Of a stretch of 64,000 nucleotides of DNA, positions 26,819-34,820 are shown in pieces; the stretch's first letter is position 1, and every line of letters starts with the position of its first letter. The DNA is from Salinispora vitiensis. GTDB lineage: Bacteria; Actinomycetota; Actinomycetes; Mycobacteriales; Micromonosporaceae. Both the position numbers and the translations under genes were made by a program. The DNA lies in the NCBI RefSeq assembly GCF_000378825.1, contig NZ_KB900388.1, positions 1,611,947 through 1,675,946 of the forward strand. The letters are read 5' to 3'. A model generated the notes under the pieces. It had not been told where the DNA came from. It made no database searches and worked only from the letters and a program-made list of their open reading frames with translations.

Positions 26819-27403
26819 CCACCTCGCACCGCGGTTCACAGGAAGGGAACTCCGCGATGGCCGGCGACGGACAGGTGGTTGCCTCCGCCTACGGCGCCTC
26901 CGTGCGCGTGAGTGCGCCCGCCGGCGTCCTCGCCGGCCTCACGGGGCTCGCCTCGCCGTACATCGAGGTGACGTCCGCCGAGGCGCCACGGACCGCCCCG
27001 CACGTCCTGGTCCGGGCTACCCCGCCGTCGGGGGACGCCTGGCGACGCGTCGTGCTGGAGTCGGAGTACGAGCCGGACCGCGTCGTGTGGGTCAACGACG
27101 CGCGGCGACGACTGGCGCTGGTGAACGAGGACGACAGCTGGGCCGTCCAGCAGCTCCTCCGCTCGGTGCGGTACCTGCTGCGCTGGCAGGCGTACGAACG
27201 CGGAGACCTCTTCCTGCACGGCGGACTGGTCCGGGCGCAGGGCACCGGGATCGCGTTCCTCGGGCACAAGCGGTCCGGCAAGACCTCGAGCATCCTGAGC
27301 GCCCTCCTCAACGGAGGCGCCGACTTCGTCTCCAACGACGACCTGGTCATCACCGACGCCCTCACCGGGCACGGCTCTCCGCGCACCGTCAATGTCCGCT
27401 CCT
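26815..27403 (+). pseudogene. HprK-like serine kinase domain protein, 3' truncated
   Basis: The start overlaps the previous stop in an ATGA; an ATG at 26857 with a better AGGAAGG site is the alternative. Residues 110-190 resemble HPr-kinase-like proteins: LFLHGGLVRAQGTGIAFLGHKRSGKTSS gives the P-loop and NDDLVI the acidic pair. Full proteins continue with the C-terminal catalytic helices after the YPRTVNVR strand. Here SPRTVNVR is the last recognisable piece, and the next bases belong to a serine recombinase in another frame. Such kinases phosphorylate Ser in proteins, and relatives act in RiPP maturation; here it was the last gene of the nucleotide operon. Confidence 0.7.
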
Positions 27404-27419
27404 CGACCAGGCCCACACC

Positions 27420-27893
27420 GACATGCCAGCCCAGGCCGCAGTCGTACCGGAAGGACCCACCCTTGCCGAATGCGACGCAAAGCTCTCTCGCTACCGCGCG
27501 GCACTCGACGCTGGTGCTGACCCGGCCGTGGTCGCCGGCTGGATCGCCGAAACCCAGGCAGAACGGCAACGCGCCGAGCAACGCCACCAAGCGCCAGCCG
27601 AAGAAGAACCCCGCATACCCGCTCGCCTCAACGAGGATCAGATCATCGCCATTGTCGAGGAGCTCGGAGACCTCGTGGACGCCCTGCGGGACGCCGAGCC
27701 GGAACACAAGCTGGAGGTCTACCGCAGCCTCGGGTTGCACCTGACCTACGACCCGGAATCACAAACGGTGCGGGCAAATGTCGATCTTGCCACGCACCGT
27801 TGGGATTCGGTTCGTGTCCGAGGGGGGATCGATACCACAACCCCACCATCGCGATGCGTCGGCGATGACATAACAATTGAATGTCGATGGTAA
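27420..27893 (+). pseudogene. Serine recombinase remnant A (C-terminal end)
   Basis: About 150 codons match the C-terminal coiled-coil part of large serine recombinases: AECDAKLSRYRAALDAGADPAVVAGWIAETQAER, then the YRSLGLHLTYDPE strand. It is homologous to the end of the recombinase at 31711-33141 (CDAKLLQYR, ATWIAEVNAQR, LTLTYNPG). It ends in the shared DNA encoding VRVRGG and runs on for about 20 unrelated codons. The catalytic and zinc domains are gone. The left limit, where it meets the HprK-like gene, is approximate. Confidence 0.75.
27813..27828 (+). repeat. Attachment-site copy (left), 16 bp of tRNA-Leu 3' end
   Basis: CGTGTCCGAGGGGGGA is identical to 33121-33136, which is the 3' acceptor/T-stem end of the tRNA-Leu gene. 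Similarity stops right after. It lies at the same place in recombinase remnant A as its partner does in recombinase B, as expected for a site left by integration. Confidence 0.7.
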
Positions 27894-28346
27894 CAGCCTG
27901 CCAACAGCGAGCTTTGCCGAGTGCTGCGACACGACACCGCCCCTGGCAAGGCCGCGGCCAGAGTACCGGGGTAGCTACTGGACCGTCACGGTGAGAGACA
28001 TCGATCGGTTGCCATCCGGGCCGACGGGAACGGAGCACACTTGTGTTCCTACTTCCTCATCGTGATCGTCTAATTCCTGCCGACACCTCGGCGCACCGAG
28101 ACAGGTTTCGTTCATCGCCGAAGGGGAGGCACCCCGCTACCCACTTGTGGGATCCACTTCAGGCAGGGGCCCGGTGACCTGATGTCCATCAACATACACA
28201 GCCTGCGCTACATTCGTGCACCCTCATCGCCTTGGCGCCACGACCCCCGCTCCAACGACACCGGCCCTGTAATGCGCCTATAGCCGGAGCATGCGAAGGG
28301 GGACGCGCAAGCGCCCATGCCCCTGGTATACCAACCACCCCACACC
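27894..28346. other. Non-coding stretch between recombinase remnant and IS element
   Basis: I see no convincing gene, RNA or repeat here. Composition is less GC-biased by codon position than the neighbours, and short frames on both strands have no recognisable content. It is probably decayed element DNA. Confidence 0.5.
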
Positions 28347-29708
28347 CAGGGCTCCGGCAAGGTAGCGATATGACCGTTGTGGCCGGTTGGATGGGGACGC
28401 TCCGGATCATGGTGGTATAGAGACGGGCGCGGCCTTTCGATGATCATCCAAGTGTCGAGTCTGGGAAGATCAAAGAGGACCACGCCCGTTGGGATCAACA
28501 TCGCTGATTGATGTGTTGGCCGTGCACGCGGACCACCTGGATGAGTCGTTGCCGGTCCAACGCCGGTCGAGCCTGGTCACGGCGTTGGCGGCAGTGCCGG
28601 ACCGGCGAGACCCCCGCGGTGTCGTCCATGCGCTGCCCGCGGTCCTGGCCACTGCCGTCGCGACGGTGCTGACCGGTGCCCGCTCCGCGGCGGCGGTCGC
28701 GGAATGGGCCGCTGATGCGCCGCAGCAGGTCCTCGCTGAACTGGGCGTGTTCCGGGATCCGTTCACCGGGGTGCATCGAGCTCCAGACGAGTCCACGTTC
28801 CGGCGAATCCTGGCCGGTGTCGACGCCGACGCCCTGGACGACACGGTCGGTCGGTGGGTCCTCGCGTGCCAGCCGGCGGCGACCACCGGGCGACGGGTGT
28901 ACAGCGTGGACGGCAAAACCTTGCGGGGCAGCGGCCCGGCCGGTGAACAGGTGCATCTCCTCGCAGTGCTCGACCAGCACACCGGGACGGTCCTGGGCCA
29001 GGTCGACGTCGACGGCAAGACCAACGAGCTGACCCGCTTCCAGCCGCTGCTGGGCCCTCTCGACCTGACCGCGGTGGTCGTCACCTCCGACGCGTTACAC
29101 ACCCAGCGCGAGCATGCCCGCTGGCTGGTCGACACCAAGAAGGCCGCCTACGTCTTCACCGTGAAGAAGAACCAGCCGCGTCTGTATCGGCAGCTCAAGA
29201 CCCTGCCCTGGACGAAGATCCCGATCCAGGACGAGACCAGCACCCGCGGGCACGGCCGCTACGACATCCGCCGCCTGCAAGCAGTCACCTGCACCGGGCC
29301 ACTCGCCCTGGACTTTCCCCACGCCGTACAAGCACTACGGATCCGCCGCCGACGGCTGAACCTGGCCACTGGCCGCTGGTCCACCGTCACCGTCTACGCG
29401 ATCACCAACCTGAGCGCAGCCCAGGCCGGCCCTGCCGAACTGGCCGACTGGCTGCGCGGGCACTGGGCCATCGAAACTCTGCACCACATCCGCGACACCA
29501 CCTACGCCGAGGACGCCAGCCGCCTACGCACCGGCAACGCACCCCGCGCCATGGCCACTCTGCGCAACACGGCGATCAACCTGCTCCGGCTAACCGGCAT
29601 CACCACCATCGCTGCAGCCCTACGCCACAACAGCCGAAACCCATACCGGCCACTCCAACTACTCGGACTCGACTGAAACGGCCATATCGTCACCTTGCCG
29701 GAACCCTG
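28347..29708 (+). mobile_element. ISAs1-family insertion sequence, 1362 bp
   Basis: Imperfect 32-bp terminal inverted repeats bound it: left 28347-28378, beginning CAGGGCTCCGGCAAGG, and right 29677-29708, whose complement begins CAGGGTTCCGGCAAGG. They differ at a few positions. The single transposase gene fills the inside. The flanks (ACCCCACACC left, GCGAGGCAGC right) show no target duplication, so one side may have been rearranged after insertion. Confidence 0.85.
28489..29676 (+). CDS. ISAs1-family transposase
   Basis: 395 aa DDE transposase. [21 protein letters not shown] is the N-terminal family motif. [21 protein letters not shown] and [19 protein letters not shown] carry the first Asp, second Asp and Glu regions of ISAs1. 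The length is normal and the frame intact, so it looks active. A TTG start at 28489 fits the N-terminus. The stop codon directly abuts the right inverted repeat. Confidence 0.9.
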   Translation: MGSTSLIDVLAVHADHLDESLPVQRRSSLVTALAAVPDRRDPRGVVHALPAVLATAVATVLTGARSAAAVAEWAADAPQQVLAELGVFRDPFTGVHRAPDESTFRRILAGVDADALDDTVGRWVLACQPAATTGRRVYSVDGKTLRGSGPAGEQVHLLAVLDQHTGTVLGQVDVDGKTNELTRFQPLLGPLDLTAVVVTSDALHTQREHARWLVDTKKAAYVFTVKKNQPRLYRQLKTLPWTKIPIQDETSTRGHGRYDIRRLQAVTCTGPLALDFPHAVQALRIRRRRLNLATGRWSTVTVYAITNLSAAQAGPAELADWLRGHWAIETLHHIRDTTYAEDASRLRTGNAPRAMATLRNTAINLLRLTGITTIAAALRHNSRNPYRPLQLLGLD

Positions 29709-29751
29709 GCGAGGCAGCCAACCGGGGCGCGTCACTTCGTAAAAACCCGGG

Positions 29752-29997
29752 CTAATGTGCAGATATGATCGACCAAAGAATGCTCACAAGCATCGCCAGC
29801 AAAATCATCCAGACCAAGGCTTTGGTCGCGAGTCGTGCACGAGGTGTACGGGCCTCGGCTAGCCGGCCAAGCATCTCGACCTTCGACTCAAACAGGTACG
29901 GGCTGGGACTGTCGGCGGTCCTGAACTTCAGTGGGTCGGTGGGTGGTCCGGTGTCTGGCCTGTTGGGTTTGTCCGGATCTGAACTTGCCATCGTCAC
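29752..29997 (-). CDS. Small single-pass membrane protein, unknown
   Basis: 81 aa. An N-terminal Pro/Asp-rich cytoplasmic stretch (about residues 1-35) leads to a helix ending ARLATKALVWM and one C-terminal membrane segment (ILLAMLVSILWSII). GTG 29997 has GGAGG 7 bp upstream, better than the ATG six bases later. No family recognised. It lies between the IS right end and the truncated Fn3 gene and could belong to the integrated element. Confidence 0.55.
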   Translation of the reverse strand: MTMASSDPDKPNRPDTGPPTDPLKFRTADSPSPYLFESKVEMLGRLAEARTPRARLATKALVWMILLAMLVSILWSIISAH

Positions 29998-30060
29998 AGT
30001 ATTTCCTCCCAAAGATGCCACGCACAACCGGCCAACGAGGTGACAAGCCTATGTAGGGTT

Positions 30061-30100
30061 CTGCCGCTGCTCGAACACGGCAGCGGCAGACCCGTTTTCT
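30061..30100 (+). terminator. Stem-loop with T-rich tail
   Basis: CTGCCGCTG, an 11-nt spacer and CAGCGGCAG form a perfect 9-bp stem, followed on the plus strand by ACCCGTTTTCTTCTT. It lies just beyond the 3' end of the leftward Fn3 gene, so it may act for both strands although the T-run serves plus-strand transcripts. Confidence 0.5.
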
Positions 30101-30102
30101 TC

Positions 30103-31710
30103 TTAAACAGGATGGGCGACAGGAGGCGGCGGTGTGTTCATTGGCATCCGGATGCCGGTCGATGGATCACACATCACAACTATCCGGTAGATCAACGGCT
30201 GCCCCTGGCATGCTGGACTGGAATTCCATTCCCAATTTCCGGGTAGCGTGCAAATGAGTCCGGGTGAAGCGCATTTTCTTGCTCTGTAATAATTCGCGCC
30301 AGCTACGAATGTTTGGTACCTCGCGCCGTCGGTGCCTACCTGCCAATAGTACTCGCCACCCGTCGACCTGAATTGCATCTCTTCCACGCAGAGGTCGTTA
30401 CCTGGCAGCCCGCCACAGTTGTACGTCTGTCGCATAATAAGCCATTTGGACGTCCGCTCCCATAGGAACGTTTTCCTCGGTGAGTACCTAGCCCATTCGA
30501 AAGTCGGCTCCCATGGTGTCGCCGTGGCAATGTTGGAGAAATCGCTGTCACCCGCCAGGTTGTTTGCTTGCACTCTGAACGAGTATGTGCGATCTGCGGG
30601 GAGTCGAAGGACGGTTGAAGTTCCAGATACTGGAAAGGCGAACCGCGTCCAGGAACCCAGCCCTTCTCGCTTCCACACCCAGTAGTAGACGTTTGGGGTT
30701 GCACTCGGCGTCCAGCGCAGGGTGACCTGGCTATTGCCGGCTGTGGCCTGCAGGTTAGTGGGTGCCGCTGGCTTGGGCGGCAGTGGCCTTGCGCTAGCCG
30801 TATTGGTAGCAGTTGCCGTGCCCGACAGGTTTGTAGCCAACACCCGGAAGTAGTAGGTGGTGCCGTTGTTCAACAGCTTCACCTCGAAGCTGCAGCATCC
30901 GACGGCATAGGGCAGACGCTGCCAGCTTCCGCCGCTGGCGCGATTCTCAATCCAGTACGACACGCCGCTGGTGGGACTAGCGGTCCACTTCAGCGTGACC
31001 TTTCCATCGCCCGCAGTGGCCGTCAGGTTCGTCGCCGCCTGCGGGAACGGAGGCATGGGCCGCGCCGAGGCGACATTGGACGCGGCGCTGTCGCCGGAGG
31101 CGTTAGAGGCGGTCACCTTGAACTCGAACGTGTCGCCGTTGGTGAGGTAAGCCGCAGTCATGGATGTACCCGAGACCGGTAGCGACAGCTTCTGCCACGA
31201 CTGGCCCCTGGTCGCGTTCCGCTGGTACACGTTGTAGGTCACGTTGGGCGTCGTGCTGGCGGTACACCGCAGGGTCGCCTGCCCGTCGCCGGCGGTCGCA
31301 GTAAGGCCGGTCGGCGCCGCTGGGAGCCCACCCTTCGACGTCACCTGAATTGCTGACGATGCTGGGCCCTCCCCGCCCTGGTTCGACGCCGCGACCTTGT
31401 ACTCGTAGACGTGGTTGTGCCGGAGGAACCCAAGGTCGGCCTCCGTCCGCTCGGTCGGTAGCGACCCCTTGGTGAAGCTCGTCTCCCCCGCCGTGACGTC
31501 CCGGAAGTAGATCCAGTAGAGGAAACTACCCGGCCCCGGGGCGTCCCAGTCGAGGTGGATGGTGCCGTCACCGCCGCTCTTGCCGCGCAGGTTCTTCGGC
31601 GCCGCCGGCGGGCTGTAGCGGGCGGTCGCCCTGACCACAGCACTGGCAGGGCCTGCACCAGCTGCATTGGTCGCCACCACCTTGAACTCGTACGCGTTGT
31701 TGAGCCCCAA
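30103..31710 (-). pseudogene. Fibronectin type III repeat protein, 5' truncated
   Basis: About 535 codons with at least five Fn3 units of about 90 aa (for instance PAAPTGLTATAGDGQATL, QAATNLTATAGDGKVTLKW, PAAPTNLQATAGNSQVTLRW). Each ends in YxFxVxAxNxxG. A Cys-rich C-terminal domain with paired Cys (CGGLPGNDLCVEE, CASPGLICTLP) follows, as in secreted proteins. The sequence begins in the middle of an Fn3 strand (NNAYEFKVVATNAAG), and just upstream the DNA is recombinase-coding on the other strand. Signal peptide and start are lost. The last bases of the chain are Pro-rich (NTPPPPVAHPV). Confidence 0.8.
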
Positions 31711-33141
31711 CGCGCCTTCTACGGCAACCAGTACAGCCTGACCATGCCCGTCTTCTCGCACTACGGCGTCGGCCTCTGGATGCCGGAAGTCGGCGGCGCG
31801 ATCGACCCCGAGTCCGAAGCCCACTACCTGATCATGAGCGTCTTCGGCGGTATGTCCAAAGGCGAACGAACTCGGGTGAAAGTCCGCGTCCGCACCGCAA
31901 TGACCTCCCAGGCAAAAATCGAAGGCAGGTTCCTCGGCGGACGCCCACCCTACGGATACCGCCTCGCCGACGCCGGACCACAGCCCAACCCAAGCAAAGC
32001 CGCCGACGGCCGCCGCCTACACAAGCTCGAACCCGACCCGACAACCGCACCCGTCGTACGGCGAATCTTCGCCATGTACCTCGCCAACAACGGCTACTTC
32101 GCCATCGCCGAGGCACTCACCCGCGACGGCATCGCCTCACCATCAGCCGCCGACCCCGCCCGCAACCCCCACCGCACCGGCGAAGGCTGGGCCAAAAGCG
32201 CCGTCAAAAACATCCTGTCCAACCCCCGCTACACCGGCCGCCAGGTATGGAACAAACAACGCAAGGACGAGGTACTCCTCGACGTCAACGACGTCGCCCT
32301 CGGCTACGAAACCCGCATGCGCTGGAACGACAAAAACTCGTGGGTATGGTCCGACACGATCGCCCACCCACCACTCGTCACCGTCAACGACTTCGAACTA
32401 GCCCAAACGATCATGAACGCCAGCGGCAGCGGCCGCATCAGCGCCCAACCGCGTAAAGCGCGCTACCCCTACATCCTTCGCGGACTCATGCTCTGCGGGC
32501 TGTGCGGACGCAAGATGCAGAGCCACCAGGCACACGAGACCGCCTACTACCGATGCCGCTACCCCAACGAGTACGCCCTGGCCAACCACATCCAGCACCC
32601 CCGCAACATCTACGTCGCAGAACGAGACATCGTCCCCGCACTCGACAACTGGCTCCTCACCGTCTTCGCCCCGCACCGACTCACCGACACGATCCGCCGA
32701 CTCCACGCCGCCCAACCCCACACCGAACCCAACACCGCCACCCCGAACATCACCGCCGCCAACAAGATCATCGCTGCGTGCGACGCCAAACTCCTCCAGT
32801 ACCGAGCCATCGCAGACGCCGGAGGCGACGCCACCACCATCGCCACCTGGATCGCCGAGGTCAACGCCCAGCGCGCCGCTGCCCTCGCCCAACGCGACAC
32901 CGCAACCGCACAGAAACAGGCGCCTGACCGCCTCACCGAGAACGACATCCGACGCCTCGTTGGCAGCTTCGACAACATCCGCAACACCCTGCGCGACGCC
33001 CGCAGCGAGGACAAACGCACGGTCTACCGCGAGCTACGGCTCACCCTCACCTACAACCCCGGCCAAAACAAAATCAGCGTCGAGGCCAAGCCCGACGCTG
33101 ATTACTGTGGGGTAACTGTACGTGTCCGAGGGGGGACTTGA
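31711..33141 (+). pseudogene. Large serine recombinase B, N-terminal catalytic part missing
   Basis: Similarity starts at RAFYGNQYSLTMPVFSHYGV, inside the resolvase domain. Then come the KGERTRVKVRVRTAM helix, GRPPYGYRL and the recombinase domain (ILSNPRYTGRQVWNKQR). A zinc ribbon LRGLMLCGLCGRKMQSH..YYRC and a coiled coil complete it. The first roughly 90 residues with the nucleophilic Ser are gone, replaced by the opposite-strand Fn3 gene, so it cannot catalyse. Its last codons (VRVRGGT and stop) are read from the 3' end of the tRNA-Leu gene. That position is typical of integrases that use the tRNA as attachment site. Confidence 0.88.
33121..33136 (+). repeat. Attachment-site copy (right), inside tRNA-Leu 3' end
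   Basis: Identical 16 bp to 27813-27828. It covers the discriminator, acceptor 3' strand and part of the T-stem of the tRNA, so the tRNA stays intact after recombination. Confidence 0.7.
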
Positions 33142-33206
33142 ACCCCCACGCCCTATACGGGCACTAGCACCTCAAGCTAGCGCGTCTGCCATTCCGCCAC
33201 CCGGAC
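33123..33206 (-). tRNA. tRNA-Leu (anticodon GAG)
   Basis: 84-nt type II tRNA. The acceptor strands GTCCGGG and CTCGGAC pair with one G-T; the anticodon stem CTAGC/GCTAG holds the loop TTGAGGT, so the anticodon is GAG (codons CUC/CUU). A long variable arm with GCCC/GGGC and the T-arm GGGGG-TTCAAGT-CCCCC complete it. No CCA is encoded. Confidence 0.95.
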
Positions 33207-33394
33207 TTGCTCTGTTCAGCCTACCGCGATGACCGAAGTGATCTTCTCACCTGTCGGCTACCCGGCGGGCCGCACGAGGAGTTACTGTACACCGCCCGGA
33301 TGGATCATGCACATCGGCTCTCGGCGAGTGGCAATACCGGACAGGAGTGCTGTTGCAGTAGCGTCGGGGCACGTCGGGCCGGCAGCATGACCAC

Positions 33395-34672
33395 GTGTCG
33401 TATCCCTCGCCCTCTCCCTTGGCCGCGGTGCAGCATCGGGCTCTCGCTCTGCGTCACGCCGGCGACCTGGCCGGCGCCCGCCAACTCCTCACCGACGCCG
33501 TGGAGTCAGCCCATCCGCCACCGTACGGCCCGGATCATCCCGAGGTGCTGGACACCGCGCACCTCCTGGCGCGGCTGCATCGGGAGGCTGGCGACCCAAG
33601 CGCCGCCCGCCGGGTGTTGGAGGAGGCGCTCGCGGCGGGTGAGCGCCTCCGGTCGGACGCCGATCCCCTGTTACTGGCGCTCGTCTTCGAGCTGGCGAGC
33701 GTGGCGGACGAACTCGGCAACCGACACGAGGCCCGCCGCAACTTCCATCGGATCCTGAACGCCGGTCCGGACGCGCTCGGGGCCGACCATTCGTCGGTCC
33801 GCGCGGCGCGGGCCTACTTCAACGAGGGTCTGGCTGACAGCTCGTCCGGCACGCCGAGCCCACCGAGCCCAGAGCAGCCCAATCCGGGCCGCCCGGGGAC
33901 CGGGGCGGTCGCGGCGCCGTCCTCGAACGTTCGACGGGCCCAGCCGCCGGTTCCGCCGCAGGCCGCGCCGGCTCCATCGAATCCGTCTCCCGGCCATGCC
34001 GACCGTCCGGCACCACATCCGCCAGCGGTCGGACCGAGACCGGACGGGGACGGCGACAGGCGACGGCTAGAGCAGTCCTGGGGGCCGCAGTCCACGTACG
34101 GCTCTTTCGGCGCCCGCCCCGCACCTGGGGTTCCAGCCACTGACCCCGCGCCGGGCCCATCCCGGATGGTGGACGACACCGTTGTCGGTCTGGTGCCGGC
34201 CGCGCACCCGGCCCGGGAGCCGCAGCGGCGCGACCGGAACTGGACCGTGGTGGCCACGGTGCTCGCCGCGGCGGGGGTGGCCGCGGTGGCGATCGTCGGC
34301 ACGGGCCTGGTGGTGCTTCTTCGGAGCGATCCGACGGCCGCTCCACTGCCGGAGACACCGCGGGCGTCGGCGGCGGAGACGCCGAGCGGGGTACCGAGTG
34401 CGCCGCCGCCGACGGACCTGAGTTTGCGGGACGATCGGAGCTCGGTCACGCTTACGTGGACGGATCCGTCCGATGGCACCGTTCCGTTCGTGGTGGCGGC
34501 CGGCCAGGCGGGGCAGCAGCTGGGGATGAACGGCCGGGTGGAGCCGGGGCGGACCAGCTACACGATCAACGGTTTGAGTGCCGGGGTGGACTACTGTTTC
34601 ACGGTGCTAGCGGTGTATTCGACGGAGACGTTCACCACGTCCGGGCAGGTGTGCACCAATCGCGAGCGATAG
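33395..34672 (+). CDS. TPR-domain membrane protein with C-terminal Fn3-like domain
   Basis: 425 aa. Residues 8-145 form TPR-like helical pairs (ALALRHAGDLAGARQLLTDAV, AHLLARLHREAGDPSAARRVLEEAL). Residues 150-285 are a Pro/Ala-rich disordered linker. One membrane helix spans about 287-312 (VVATVLAAAGVAAVAIVGTGLVVLL), and after it an Fn3-like domain (TDLSLRDDRSSVTLTWTDPSDG) ends with CFTVLAVYSTE and a closing Cys. Topology is TPR inside, Fn3 outside. GTG 33395 gives the natural TPR start. It is the first gene of the envelope locus next to the tRNA, upstream of a protein with related Fn3 domains. Confidence 0.75.
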   Translation: MSYPSPSPLAAVQHRALALRHAGDLAGARQLLTDAVESAHPPPYGPDHPEVLDTAHLLARLHREAGDPSAARRVLEEALAAGERLRSDADPLLLALVFELASVADELGNRHEARRNFHRILNAGPDALGADHSSVRAARAYFNEGLADSSSGTPSPPSPEQPNPGRPGTGAVAAPSSNVRRAQPPVPPQAAPAPSNPSPGHADRPAPHPPAVGPRPDGDGDRRRLEQSWGPQSTYGSFGARPAPGVPATDPAPGPSRMVDDTVVGLVPAAHPAREPQRRDRNWTVVATVLAAAGVAAVAIVGTGLVVLLRSDPTAAPLPETPRASAAETPSGVPSAPPPTDLSLRDDRSSVTLTWTDPSDGTVPFVVAAGQAGQQLGMNGRVEPGRTSYTINGLSAGVDYCFTVLAVYSTETFTTSGQVCTNRER

Positions 34673-34820
34673 CTTGTCGGGCAGTACGCTGCGTGTACGT
34701 CGGTGGACGGTACGGGTTCCCTTGCCGGTGCAGAGCCAAATATGATGACGGCCGACTTCTGGGAGGGCCGCCGTCTTCGGACCCGCCACCTGCTCAAACG
34801 ATACGGGGAGGCAATTAGTT

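Noticed and set aside
26815..27744. Single 309-aa protein joining the HprK-like domain to a novel C-terminus
   Set aside because: After about residue 196 the sequence is a Pro/Ser/Arg-rich other-frame reading of the recombinase remnant, so the fused frame is accidental.
8969..29708. Composite transposon bounded by the IS elements
   Set aside because: The transposase families (IS3/IS481-like, IS5, ISAs1) differ, so they cannot mobilise the DNA between them as a unit.
31711..31824. N-terminus of the Fn3 protein
   Set aside because: These codons are the antisense of recombinase sequence and contain no signal peptide or Fn3 pattern; the Fn3 gene is truncated instead.
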